Assembly: GCF_900113285.1 (NCBI RefSeq)
Contig: NZ_FOOT01000002.1
Span: forward strand, 892,673 to 956,672
Reading direction: 5' to 3'
Length of the DNA stretch: 64,000 bases
Source of the DNA: Pontibacter chinhatensis
Lineage (GTDB): Bacteria > Bacteroidota > Bacteroidia > Cytophagales > Hymenobacteraceae
Below the pieces are notes generated by a model. The model was given only the letters and a program-made list of their open reading frames with translations. It did not search any database and was not told the origin of the DNA. How positions within the stretch are numbered: position 1 is the stretch's first letter; the number at the start of each line of letters is the position of its first letter. Positions 29,274 to 39,500 of this stretch are shown here, in pieces. A program made the position numbers and the translations under genes.

Positions 29274-29977
29274 CTCTTTTAGTTTTGCCTCCCCCAGGCA
29301 AAACCACTGTAAAATAACTAAAGGCCGTTGTGTTTAGAGACAAACAGCTCTGTGTAAATAAATAAAAAAACACCCCACAGTGCAGGGTGCCTTTCCAAGC
29401 TATGAAAACAAACTTAATATTTATATCTATAAGCAGTTGAAGAACTGCTGAGACTTCTTGACACTAAGTTACAACCTGATCCTCAAAGATGCAACATTGT
29501 AGCTAAAACAACTTATTACTTAAGCATTTTTGTATAGCTATACAGCTATTTAAGATAAAGGTTTCAGAAAGCGTTGCTTTATTCATGAAACACACTCAAA
29601 TGCAATATAGTTGCAAACAGAGAATAAAAACTTAGCAGCTTCTCTGCTAATCCAACTGCCAAGAGGGCAGCTCAGGCACCTGTGCATACACAACACCCTT
29701 GCCAAAAAAACTCAAAATTATAACACCCTAAATGTCAGAAGGTTGCAAAATATCTACAAAACAAATATTCCATTTTTGGGACACAAAGAAAGCACACTAT
29801 CCCAAATATGGAAACCCGAAGAAGCTAGTTAAAGAAATAACAAGAAGTTTACGAGGTGGTTTCCGGATAATAAAGTAATTTATACTTTGCAGGTACGTTT
29901 TAAACTTATCCCACCTGATGTGGGTTTATTTAAAATATAAACCCTAATTTTGTAGCACAACTTAAATATCTAAAAAT
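29274..29977. other. AT-rich gene-free gap before tatA
   Basis: About 700 bp with markedly higher AT content than its neighbours and no convincing protein-coding frame. It contains a 9-bp hairpin GTTTTGCCT/AGGCAAAAC (29282-29304). At 29365-29389 there is a minus-strand terminator-like hairpin (CACCC with GGGTG) preceded on the plus strand by seven A. A 27-codon minus-strand frame (29503-29586) is too short to support by itself. The gap may hold a small RNA gene on the minus strand, but no known RNA family was recognised. Confidence 0.4.
29925..29952 (+). promoter_or_regulatory. candidate promoter for tatA
   Basis: TAATTTTG at 29945-29952 fits the Bacteroidota minus-7 box TAnnTTTG, with TTTA at 29925-29928 as a possible minus-33 element. 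It is 25 bp upstream of the tatA start. Confidence 0.4.
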
Positions 29978-30193
29978 ATGGGTATCACCAACATTTTGTT
30001 ATTCATCGGAGGTCTGGGCGGTACAGAGGTAGTTCTTATCCTGTTTGTCATTTTATTGCTTTTTGGTGCGAAACGCATTCCTGAACTGGCAAAAGGTCTT
30101 GGCCGTGGCATTCGCGAGTTTAAAGACGCTACCAAAGAAATAAAAAGCGATATCGAGAATTCGGTTAAGGACGACAGCAGCACGACAAAATAA
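29978..30193 (+). CDS. tatA: Sec-independent protein translocase subunit TatA
   Basis: The 71-residue protein has one N-terminal transmembrane helix, a hinge ([16 protein letters not shown]) and an amphipathic helix followed by a charged tail. This is the standard TatA/TatE layout, and the FGxxxxPEL element is the family signature. It forms the pore-like assembly that moves folded proteins across the inner membrane with TatC, which is not in this window. It lies between the EnvC-like gene and gatA, as is common in related genomes. Confidence 0.92.
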   Translation: MGITNILLFIGGLGGTEVVLILFVILLLFGAKRIPELAKGLGRGIREFKDATKEIKSDIENSVKDDSSTTK

Positions 30194-30438
30194 CCCCTGC
30201 TTATAAGTTTCCCTTACTAAGGTAGTTTATACTTCCTCATGCTTCTTTTAGTTTCTGAGCAAGAGCTATTGGCAGAAGCTATGATGGCTGTGACCATTAC
30301 CCCTTAGTTGTTTGGCCAGGCTCAGCAATCCCACTATAGTCCAATCCTTCCGGAAGGCTTGCTGGTATGATGGAGTAGGGCAAACGGAAAACTTGATCCA
30401 GACCAATCTATCTAAGACGATCCTAAGTCCCCTAAAGG

Positions 30439-31875
30439 TTGAGACAGTATAATTCGCTACGTGACATCCGCACGGACATAGGCAGCGGCCGCGTTTCGTG
30501 CAGGCAACTGGTAGAGCAGTACCTCCGCAACATAAAGGAGAAGGCCCACTTGAACGCCTTCCTGGAGGTTTTTGAAGAAGAGGCGCTGGCCCAGGCCGAC
30601 GCAGTGGATAAAAAACTTGCCGATGGCACTGCCGGTAAACTGGCAGGCATGGTAGTGGGCATTAAAGACGTGCTCGCTTACAAAGGCCACAGCCTGCAAG
30701 CCTCCAGCAAGATCCTGAACGGTTTTAAGTCCCTTTACACGGCCTCCGCCGTGCAGCGGATGCTTGATGAGGACGTTATCATTATTGGCCGCCAAAACTG
30801 CGATGAGTTTGCCATGGGCGCCTCTAATGAGAACTCCGCGTTCGGGAATGTACTCAATGCAGACGACCAAAGCCGGGTGCCGGGTGGCTCCTCGGGTGGT
30901 TCTGCCGTAGCGGTACAGGCCGACCTTTGCCTTGCCTCCATCGGTTCCGATACCGGAGGCTCTGTGCGTCAGCCAGCCTCTTTCTGCGGTGTTATTGGCT
31001 TTAAGCCAACTTACTCCCGCATTTCCCGCTATGGCCTTATCGCCTATGCCTCCTCTTTCGACCAGATTGGTTTGATAACCAGGAGTGTGGAAGACGCGGC
31101 TTTGCTGCTGGAGGTGATGGCAGGCCAGGATGGCATGGACAGCACGGCCAGCCAGCGCGAGGTACCGGCTTACAGCCAGCAGCTGCAGGCGGATAAAAAG
31201 TATAAAATCGGCTACATCCGCGACTGCTTTGAGCGGGAAGGATTGGAGCCGGAAGTAAAAGACGCCATACTTGGCGTAAAAGACATGCTGCGCGAAGCAG
31301 GCCATGAAGTAGAGGGCGTGGATTTCCCATACCTGGACTTTATGGTGCCTACCTACTACATCCTTACCACCGCAGAAGCCAGTTCTAACCTGGGTCGCTA
31401 CGATGGTGTAAAGTATGGCTACCGCTCAGAAAATGCGACTGACCTTACCTCGCTCTACAAAAAAACCAGGTCCGAAGGCTTTGGCCCTGAAGTACAGCGA
31501 CGCATTGTGTTAGGTACTTTCGTGCTCAGCGCAGATTATTACGATGCCTATTATACCAAGGCACAGAAAGTGAGACGCCTCATTAAAGAAAAGACCGACG
31601 AGTTGCTACAGCAATATGATTTTCTTATATTGCCTACCGCTCCTACTACAGCTTTTAAAATAGGAGAAAACACAGCTAACCCGTTAGCCATGTACTTGGC
31701 TGATATCTTTACGGTCCAGGCCTCACTTGCAGGCGTTCCAGCCATTTCCATACCGGTTGGGCGCGATGCCAACGGCCTGTCCATTGGGCTACAGTTAATG
31801 GCCCGCTCATTTGAGGAAACAGCCTTGCTGGCTTTCTCAAATCAAATCTTGGACAAGATTACCGTTGAAGCATAA
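30439..31875 (+). CDS. gatA: aspartyl/glutamyl-tRNA amidotransferase subunit A
   Basis: GatA is the glutaminase part of the GatCAB complex, which converts Glu-tRNA-Gln (and Asp-tRNA-Asn) into the amidated forms. The 478-residue protein has the amidase-signature triad: Lys76 in GIKDVL, cis-Ser151 in GGSSGGSA and nucleophile Ser175 in DTGGSVRQPA. The start is a TTG at 30439: an in-frame TAA stands at 30433, only two codons earlier, and the homologous N-terminus (RQYNSLRDI) begins right there. The next ATG is about 70 codons downstream and would remove conserved sequence. MltD follows after 8 bp, so the two are probably co-transcribed. Confidence 0.93.
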   Translation: MRQYNSLRDIRTDIGSGRVSCRQLVEQYLRNIKEKAHLNAFLEVFEEEALAQADAVDKKLADGTAGKLAGMVVGIKDVLAYKGHSLQASSKILNGFKSLYTASAVQRMLDEDVIIIGRQNCDEFAMGASNENSAFGNVLNADDQSRVPGGSSGGSAVAVQADLCLASIGSDTGGSVRQPASFCGVIGFKPTYSRISRYGLIAYASSFDQIGLITRSVEDAALLLEVMAGQDGMDSTASQREVPAYSQQLQADKKYKIGYIRDCFEREGLEPEVKDAILGVKDMLREAGHEVEGVDFPYLDFMVPTYYILTTAEASSNLGRYDGVKYGYRSENATDLTSLYKKTRSEGFGPEVQRRIVLGTFVLSADYYDAYYTKAQKVRRLIKEKTDELLQQYDFLILPTAPTTAFKIGENTANPLAMYLADIFTVQASLAGVPAISIPVGRDANGLSIGLQLMARSFEETALLAFSNQILDKITVEA

Positions 31876-31883
31876 ACCTTGAC

Positions 31884-33413
31884 ATGACTCATCGCAAATT
31901 CTTTACATTGCTTGCGGCTATGGCCGGTAGCATCTGGACTTATGGCGCCAGTGCTACCGGCCATAGCCGTTTGCCTGAAGCGCCTTTTGTTACCAGCGAC
32001 TCTCTTGCTCTGGACCCAGGCTCCCCGGACACACTTCAGGCTAGAGGCATCTCATTTGCCGCCGACACCAGCATCTTCACGCTAACACCCGAGGAGCTGG
32101 CCCTGATGGTGGAGGTGGTACCCAATGAGCCGGACGACGTGATTGCTGACCGCCTGAGCTGTCTGGAGGCAGACATACCGCTGGTGTATAACAACTTTGT
32201 AAGGAATTTCATCGATTACTTCACCATCCGCAACCGGAAGTATACACGCACCATGATGTCGCGCGAGAATGTATACTTTCCGCTTTTCGAGAAATACCTC
32301 AAGAAGCATAACATGCCCGATGAGTTGAAGTACCTGGCCATTGTGGAGTCTGGCCTGAACCCGCTGGCGAAAAGCCCGGTGGGAGCTGCCGGTCTTTGGC
32401 AGTTTATGAAGCCTACCGGCCGCGAGTACGGGCTGCATCAAACGCAGTACATCGATGAGCGCCTTGACCCAGAGAAGTCCACCGAGGCGGCCATGCTCTT
32501 TCTGAAGCGCCTGCATAAGTACTACGACGGCGACTGGGAATTGGCACTGGCAGCCTACAACTGCGGCCTGGGCAACGTAAACAAAGCAATCCGCAGGGCG
32601 GGCGGCAAACGGTCCTTCTGGGATATCTTCCCCTACCTGCCCCGCGAAACCAGGGGGTATGTACCAAGTATGACGGCCGTGCGTTACGCCATGCGGTATG
32701 CCGGAGAACATAACATCTTTGCAGATTCTATACTTTACCAGCCGGAGGTGGCACACCTGGAGGTGACGCAGCAGTTGGAACTGGACAGGCTGGCAGAAGA
32801 ACTGCACCTGGCGCCAGAGGAGTTAATGGCCCTGAACCCAGAGCTTACAAAAGGCGTGGTACCTGGCAACAAGTATAAACTGCGTGTTCCGTCAAGCAGA
32901 GCCGCCCTGCTGGCCTCCGCCGAGGACAAGAGCTGCATCCTGCTAGCCGCTGCCCCTGCCCCGGCTAAGCCAGCGGAGGCACATCAGGCACCGGTTATGC
33001 TGGCTTCTGCCAAAACTGAGGCGGTGGAGGTTCCTGCCGAAACCACTAAGGTAACCTATACTGTCCAGCGCGGCGATAACCTCAGCAGCATTGCCCGAAA
33101 GCACGATGTAACCATAGAGCAGCTTAAGGAGTGGAACAACCTGACGGACAGCAACATTAAGGCAGCTCAGAAACTGCAGATTGTGCAGGCATCACCAGCG
33201 GCGGCTAATACGGTGCTGGCTACCAATGCCCCCAAGAGCAGCCACAAGCCTGCTGCTGTCGACAAGAAAGAGCTTATCTACCATGTTCAGCCGGGCGATA
33301 CGCTTTGGCAGATTTCGCGCAAGTATGAGGGTGTGAGCGTGGAGCAGATAAAGAAATTAAACAGGCTGAAATCAAATGATCTGAAACCTGGTCAGAAGTT
33401 GATCCTTGGCTAA
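31884..33413 (+). CDS. membrane-bound lytic transglycosylase D-like protein with two LysM domains
   Basis: The 509-residue secreted protein cleaves glycan strands of peptidoglycan. It has an N-terminal signal segment, a lytic transglycosylase domain (about residues 125-270) and two LysM domains (about 388-432 and 463-508). The catalytic Glu155 lies in AIVESGLNP, followed by SPVGAAGLWQFM and later AAYNCGLGNV, the SLT family motifs. The LysM domains begin YTVQRGDNLSSIA and YHVQPGDTLWQIS and bind glycan. The layout matches MltD. No lipobox was seen, so it may be periplasmic rather than a lipoprotein. It is coupled to gatA and ends before a strong terminator. Confidence 0.88.
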   Translation: MTHRKFFTLLAAMAGSIWTYGASATGHSRLPEAPFVTSDSLALDPGSPDTLQARGISFAADTSIFTLTPEELALMVEVVPNEPDDVIADRLSCLEADIPLVYNNFVRNFIDYFTIRNRKYTRTMMSRENVYFPLFEKYLKKHNMPDELKYLAIVESGLNPLAKSPVGAAGLWQFMKPTGREYGLHQTQYIDERLDPEKSTEAAMLFLKRLHKYYDGDWELALAAYNCGLGNVNKAIRRAGGKRSFWDIFPYLPRETRGYVPSMTAVRYAMRYAGEHNIFADSILYQPEVAHLEVTQQLELDRLAEELHLAPEELMALNPELTKGVVPGNKYKLRVPSSRAALLASAEDKSCILLAAAPAPAKPAEAHQAPVMLASAKTEAVEVPAETTKVTYTVQRGDNLSSIARKHDVTIEQLKEWNNLTDSNIKAAQKLQIVQASPAAANTVLATNAPKSSHKPAAVDKKELIYHVQPGDTLWQISRKYEGVSVEQIKKLNRLKSNDLKPGQKLILG

Positions 33414-33431
33414 AATAAGGCCTGGAACCTT

Positions 33432-33467
33432 ATAAAGAGCACCTTCCGGCCAGAGGGTGCTCTTTAT
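33432..33467 (+). terminator. intrinsic terminator after the MltD-like gene
   Basis: A 12-bp perfect stem ATAAAGAGCACC (33432-33443) with its complement (33456-33467), 18 bp after the stop. Two TATACTT copies follow it directly. Confidence 0.85.
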
Positions 33468-33521
33468 GTATACTTTAATTTATACTTTTTGTACTTTAAT
33501 CTTGCCCTGAGGCGAGATAAG

Positions 33522-33555
33522 TTTAATTTTAAGGTATCCTGCTTACGTAAATTTG
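33522..33555 (+). promoter_or_regulatory. candidate promoter for maeB
   Basis: TAAATTTG at 33548-33555 fits the Bacteroidota minus-7 box, with TTTA at 33522-33525 as a weak minus-33 element. It is about 65 bp upstream of the maeB start and downstream of the MltD terminator. Confidence 0.45.
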
Positions 33556-33620
33556 CAGCGATTATCTTTGATGGCTCAACTCGTAACCGCGCCGGACTCT
33601 TACATAAATAGTTTTTGACT

Positions 33621-35972
33621 ATGGACTTTAATGAGAAAGCTAAAGCGGCGTTGAGCCTGCAGAGAACGAATACTACTTACAATAACACAAAAATGATCAA
33701 AGTAAAGAAAGAAGACGCTCTGAACTACCACATGGACGGAAAGCCTGGGAAGATTGAGGTGGTACCAACCAAAATGGTAAGCACGCAGCACGACTTGGCG
33801 CTGGCTTACTCCCCGGGTGTGGCGGAGCCTTGTAAAGAGATATATGCCGATAAAGACAACGTTTACAAGTATACTGCCAAGGGTAACCTGGTAGGTGTTA
33901 TTTCGAATGGTACTGCGGTACTAGGCCTTGGCAACATCGGCCCTGACGCCTCCAAGCCAGTGATGGAAGGTAAAGGCGTACTTTTTAAGAAGTTCGCAGG
34001 CATCGACGTATTCGACATCGAGATAGACAGCACCGACCCCGAGGAGTTTATACGTATCGTAAAATCGCTGGAGCCTACATTTGGCGGCATTAACCTGGAG
34101 GACATTAAAGCGCCGGAGAGCTTCAAGATAGAGAACGCGCTTAAGACGCAGATGAACATCCCGCTCATGCACGACGACCAACACGGCACGGCCATTATCT
34201 CGTCGGCGGCACTGCTGAACGCGCTGGAGCTGGTGGGTAAGAAGATTGGACAGATCCAGATGGTGATTAACGGCGCTGGTGCCGCCGCCATCGCCTGCGC
34301 CAAGCTGTATGTAGCCTTGGGCGTGAAGTTGGACAACATCGTGATGTTCGATAAGGACGGCATCATACGTCCGGAGCGCAACGACCTGGACATTTACAGA
34401 GCGCAGTTCGTGACCACGCGTAAAATCACGACACTGGAGGAAGCTATGCAGGGAGCTGATGTTTTCGTGGGCCTTTCTGCCGGTAACGTGCTGCCTCCGG
34501 AGTATGTCAAGCTGATGGCGCCAAACCCTATCATTTTTGCGCTGGCGAACCCCGACCCTGAAATTCCCTACGACGTGGCGATGGCTACCCGCGAGGATCT
34601 GATCATGGCCACCGGACGCTCTGATCATCCGAACCAGGTAAACAACGTGCTGGGTTTCCCTTATATTTTCAGGGGCGCCCTGGACGTACGCGCCACGGAG
34701 ATTAACGAGGCAATGAAGCTGGCCGCTGTACGTGCTTTGGCTGAGCTGGCAAAGGAACCCGTTCCGGAGCTCGTGAATAAGGCTTACGGCGATAACACCA
34801 TTAACTTCGGCCGTACCTATCTTATCCCAAAACCGCTGGACCCACGCCTGATCACAGCCGTATCGCCGGCCGTGGCAAAGGCTGCTATGGAAAGCGGTGT
34901 AGCCCGACTTCCGATTACAGACTGGGAGGCTTATGAGCACGAACTGAAAGAGCGCATTGGCATCGATCAGAAACTGATGTCGCGCATCACCACGCAGGCC
35001 AAGCGCGATCCGAAAACAGTTGTATTCGCAGAGGCTGATAATTACAAGATCCTGAAGGCGGCCCAGATTGTGCAGGAGCAGCGCATCGCCACGCCTATAC
35101 TTTTAGGTAACCCTGAGCGCATCAAGGCCATCATCAAGGAAAACAACATGGACTTGTATGGTGCCCTTATCATTGACCCCCTTGCCGAAACTGAGGAGGC
35201 CAGGAAAGAGGAGTACGCCCAGATCCTGTACAAGAAGCGCCAGCGCAAGGGCATCACCCTTTACGACGCACGCCGCCTGATGCGCGACCGCAACTACTTC
35301 GGAAGTATGATGCTGCATAACGGCGAGGCCGATGCGCTTATTTCGGGCCTTACCCGCGACTACTCCAAGACCATTTCGCCGGCGCTGCAGGTAATTGGCG
35401 TGGAAGAAGGTATAAACAAAGTGGCGGGCATGTACATTGTGCTGGGCCAGAAAGAGCCATACTTCTTTGCCGACACCACCGTGAACGTAAACCCGTCTGC
35501 CGACGAGCTGGTGGATATTATCGGTCTGACGGCCCGTACCGTACGCTTCTTTGACCAGGAGCCGCGTGTTGCCATGCTGTCGTTTTCAAACTTCGGCTCG
35601 GTGCGGGGCGATATTCCGGACAAAGGCGCGGAAGCAGTTCGTAAAGCCAAGCAGCGCTACCCTGACCTGCTGATTGACGGCGAAATGCAGGCGAACACGG
35701 CCTTGAACAAAAACCTGCTGCGCGAGAACTACCCTTTCAGTGAGCTGGCTGAGAAAGGTGCCAACACCCTGGTTTTCCCAACACTGACTTCGGGTAATAT
35801 TGCCTATAAACTGTTGCAGGAAATCGGTGGCGTTGAGGTAATTGGCCCGGTATTGATGGGCATGCGCAAACCGGTTCACATCCTGCAGCTTGGCTCCTCT
35901 GTCCGTGATATTGTAAACATGGTAGCGATTGCTGTCGTAGATGCTCAAAACTATAATAACCAACATATATAG
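33621..35972 (+). CDS. maeB: NADP-dependent malic enzyme with phosphotransacetylase-like domain
   Basis: MaeB oxidatively decarboxylates malate to pyruvate, producing NADPH. The protein of about 783 residues has the malic enzyme N-terminal domain (with [11 protein letters not shown] and [15 protein letters not shown]) and the NAD(P)-binding domain (HDDQHGTA, then [14 protein letters not shown]). A C-terminal phosphotransacetylase-like domain (about residues 450-783) is often regulatory and binds acetyl-CoA. The start is uncertain. ATG at 33621 gives an extra 24 residues before the family start, which may instead be the ATG at 33693 ([13 protein letters not shown]). The TAG stop is followed directly by the ruvA ATG. 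Confidence 0.92.
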   Translation: MDFNEKAKAALSLQRTNTTYNNTKMIKVKKEDALNYHMDGKPGKIEVVPTKMVSTQHDLALAYSPGVAEPCKEIYADKDNVYKYTAKGNLVGVISNGTAVLGLGNIGPDASKPVMEGKGVLFKKFAGIDVFDIEIDSTDPEEFIRIVKSLEPTFGGINLEDIKAPESFKIENALKTQMNIPLMHDDQHGTAIISSAALLNALELVGKKIGQIQMVINGAGAAAIACAKLYVALGVKLDNIVMFDKDGIIRPERNDLDIYRAQFVTTRKITTLEEAMQGADVFVGLSAGNVLPPEYVKLMAPNPIIFALANPDPEIPYDVAMATREDLIMATGRSDHPNQVNNVLGFPYIFRGALDVRATEINEAMKLAAVRALAELAKEPVPELVNKAYGDNTINFGRTYLIPKPLDPRLITAVSPAVAKAAMESGVARLPITDWEAYEHELKERIGIDQKLMSRITTQAKRDPKTVVFAEADNYKILKAAQIVQEQRIATPILLGNPERIKAIIKENNMDLYGALIIDPLAETEEARKEEYAQILYKKRQRKGITLYDARRLMRDRNYFGSMMLHNGEADALISGLTRDYSKTISPALQVIGVEEGINKVAGMYIVLGQKEPYFFADTTVNVNPSADELVDIIGLTARTVRFFDQEPRVAMLSFSNFGSVRGDIPDKGAEAVRKAKQRYPDLLIDGEMQANTALNKNLLRENYPFSELAEKGANTLVFPTLTSGNIAYKLLQEIGGVEVIGPVLMGMRKPVHILQLGSSVRDIVNMVAIAVVDAQNYNNQHI

Positions 35973-36563
35973 ATGATAGCCTATATTGATGGCAAGCTGA
36001 CTTATAAAGATCCAACCTACGTCATTATCGAAACTAATGGCGTAGGTTATCAGATCAAGATACCGCTAAGCACTTACTCCACATTGCCGGCCGGCGAGCG
36101 GTGCAAGCTGCATACGTACCTGCACATAAAGGAGGATGCCCATACGCTATATGGCTTTACTACTTTGGCAGAGAAGGAGGCATTTCTGCACCTGATTTCC
36201 ATCTCGGGCGTGGGGCCGAATACAGGGCTCATGATTCTGTCGTCGCTGTCGGTGGAGGAGATACAGCAGGCCATCATACGCGAGGATGCGCGCACCATAC
36301 AGCACGTGAAAGGAATCGGTGCAAAAACGGCGCAGCGCATCATCCTCGAGTTAAAAGATAAGATGAAAAAAGAGGTACTATTGGCAGATACTCCTGTCTC
36401 CGCGGCGGCATACAATACCAACCGGGCAGAGGCGTTATCAGCTTTAGTGACCTTGGGCTTTGCCAAGAACATTGCCGAGAAAACTTTGGACACAATCATC
36501 AAGCGCGAAGGCGGAAACCTGAGTGTGGAGGACTTGATTAAGTTCGCGTTGAAATCTTCATAA
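35973..36563 (+). CDS. ruvA: Holliday junction branch migration protein RuvA
   Basis: RuvA binds four-way DNA junctions and, with the RuvB motor, drives branch migration in recombination. The 196-residue protein begins MIAYIDGKLTYKDPTYV, the family's OB-fold start. It has the two helix-hairpin-helix elements (ISGVGPNTGLMIL and VKGIGAKTAQRIILEL) and the C-terminal RuvB-binding domain (about 150-196). Its ATG abuts the maeB stop with no gap. sprA follows 16 bp downstream; ruvA before sprA is a conserved order in Bacteroidota. Confidence 0.94.
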   Translation: MIAYIDGKLTYKDPTYVIIETNGVGYQIKIPLSTYSTLPAGERCKLHTYLHIKEDAHTLYGFTTLAEKEAFLHLISISGVGPNTGLMILSSLSVEEIQQAIIREDARTIQHVKGIGAKTAQRIILELKDKMKKEVLLADTPVSAAAYNTNRAEALSALVTLGFAKNIAEKTLDTIIKREGGNLSVEDLIKFALKSS

Positions 36564-36579
36564 GAGAGCATATCCTACT

Positions 36580-39500
36580 TTGATCTGGAAAAGTAAAAAG
36601 CACAACCTGCTGCTTGCCACGGTTACTACTGTTTCTTTGCTGGCCTGGTGGGCACGGGCAGAAGGGCTTCGTGCGCCAGATCAAATAGGGCTGTCTATGC
36701 TTCAGGATTTTGCTTATTGGCAGGATACCGTCAGGCAGGACACGGCAAAGTATATTCCGAGCCGCAGGCCCACCTTCACGCCCTCCGACAGGCGGGGCAG
36801 CCCGTTTGGCACCCGTAGCAGCAGCTCTCCCCTGCTGCTTGGCCAACCCGGCAACCTGCAGCTGAACGTAGAGCTGGACGATAGCCTGCAGCAGTATAAT
36901 ATCACCGAGACGATTGGCGACAGTATACTTTACCGTCCGCCATCCTCTATGTCGATGCGGGAGTACTCGGAGTGGCAGCAACGCGAAGCCATCCGCAACT
37001 ACTGGCGAGCCAAGTCTGCCGGACTCGATGGCGAAAGCGTGGTGAGCAGCAACCGCCTGATTCCCAAGCTATACATCAGCCCGGTGTTCGACCGCATCTT
37101 CGGTGGCAACTACGTGGATATCCAGCCAAACGGTAACGTGTCCCTGAAGTTTGGCGCGCGCTTTAACCGCAACGAGAACCCTACCATTCCGCTCAGCCAA
37201 CAGCGTACCGGCGATTTTGATTTCGATCAGAACATCTCCCTGAACCTGGTGGGTAAGATTGGGGAGAAGATGCGCCTCAACTTTAACTGGGACAACAACG
37301 CCAATTTCGACTTCGAGAACAACATGAAGTTGGATTACACCGGCTACGAGGAGGAGATCATCCGGAAGGTGGAAGCCGGTAACGTAAGCCTGCCCCTCAA
37401 CAACTCGTTGATTACCGGGGCACAAAACCTGTTTGGCGTAAAGGCACAGCTGCAGTTCGGCCGCCTGGGGGTGACAACCATTGCCTCCAGCGTGCGCGGC
37501 ACCAACGACGAGGTAATTATTCAAAACGGGGGGCAAAACAAGCCTTTCGAAATCAGGGTGGATGCCTACGACCGCGACCGCCACTTCTACCTGTCGCAGT
37601 TCTTCAGGCAGCGCTACGACAATGCCCTGCGCAACCTGCCCCTGGTGAACTCGGGCATCGTTATCCGCCGCGTGGAGCTGTATGTGACCAACAACAACCG
37701 CTCTACCGAGAACCTGCGCAACATGGTCGCCTACATGGACCTGGGCGAGGCTGTCCCTTACCGGCAGAACCTGAGCACGGGCAGACCGGCCACCGCACCG
37801 GCCGACAACCAGGCTAACTCGCTCTACGGCCAGATTTCCCCGCCAGGAAGTGCCGCACGCAGCAACTCCCGCGTAGACTCCTACCTGCAGTCGCTGGGCC
37901 TGGAGAAAGGCACAGACTTTGAGCACGTACGCGCCCGCAGGCTGGAGCCAAATGAGTATAAGTTTAACCCGCAGCTGGGCTATATCTCCCTGAACTTCAC
38001 GCTGATGCCGGATCAGGTGCTGGGCGTGGCCTTTGAGTATACCTACAACGGCAAGACCTACAAGGTCGGGGAACTGATGGACGACTACCAGAACCTCAAC
38101 TCCGACCAGGTGATCCACATGAAGTTACTGCGCGCCACCAGCCCATCATTGAACTACCCCACCTGGGATTTGATGATGAAGAACGTGTACGCGCTTGACG
38201 CCAACCAGATCAACCGCGAAGACTTCAAATTACAGGTTGTCTATAAGGATGATGAGACCGGCGTAGACCTGACAAGTATAAAAGAGCCAAGCCCCATTCA
38301 GAACATTCCGCTGGTGGAGGTGCTGAACCTGGACAACGTAAACTCCAATAACGACAAGCCCAGCGACGGCAACTTCGACTTCCTGCCCGGCATCACGATA
38401 GATCCCGAGAGCGGCCGCATCTACTTTCCGCAGGTGGAGCCCTTCGGCGATTACCTGGCTAATAAGCTGCAGGGCTACCCGAATTTGATCGACCAGTACG
38501 TGTTCCAGGAGCTGTACGAGCAGACACAGACAGATGTGCAGCAGGACAACGTGAAGGCTAAGTTCTACATCAAGGGCCGCGTACGATCCACGGCAACCGA
38601 TGAGATCATGCTGCCGGGCTTCCAGATAGCGGAGGGTTCGGTGGCGGTATACTCCGGAGGCACGCGCCTGCAGGAGGGAACCGATTATCAGGTATTCTAC
38701 GACTTAGGTCGCATCAAAATTCTGAACCCGAGCTACCTGAACTCGGCCAACGACCTGCGCGTGACTTATGAAAAAGCGGAGCTGCTGAACATACAGCCGC
38801 GCACCATGCTGGGTGCCCGCTTCGATTACCGCCTGAATGACGACGTGAACATCGGCGCCACGGTGCTGCACCTGAACGAGCAGACTTTCATTAACCGCGT
38901 AAGTATAGGTGACGAGCCCACCAACAACACCATCTACGGCTTCGACGTGAACCTGCAGAAAGAGTCGCGGATGCTCACGCGCTTTGTGGATGCTATTCCG
39001 CTGATACAGACGAAGGCTCCTTCTATGGTTACGTTCAGCAGTGAGTTTGCGCAGCTTATTCCGGCTAAATCTAAATCAAACGCTAACGAGGACGGCGCCT
39101 CATACTTAGACGACTTTGAGGGCGCCGAGACGCCCTACAGCCTGGGCGGCTTTAACAACAGCACCTGGCGCGTGGCGGCTACCCCTGCCCCGCTTATCCC
39201 CGTTGGGGATAGCCTTTCGTTCTCCTATAACCGCGCTAGACTGGCCTGGTATACTATCGACCAGACTTACTACAGAAGTTCCGGTAACAACCTGAAACCC
39301 GACAACATTACGGACCGCGAGCTGGAGAATCACTACGTACGCCCCGTACGCCGCACGGAAGTGTTTAAAGGCCGCGATGCGGAGGTGACCACCAGCTACG
39401 AGTATACTTTTGACCTGGCCTATTACCCTCGTGAGCGCGGGCAGTATAACTACAACTATAACCTGACCTCAGAAGGCTTGCTGGCCGGTGACCCACGCAA

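Noticed and set aside
29611..29832. 73-codon plus-strand frame in the AT-rich gap
   Set aside because: It has irregular composition, no motif and no start context; it is likely chance.
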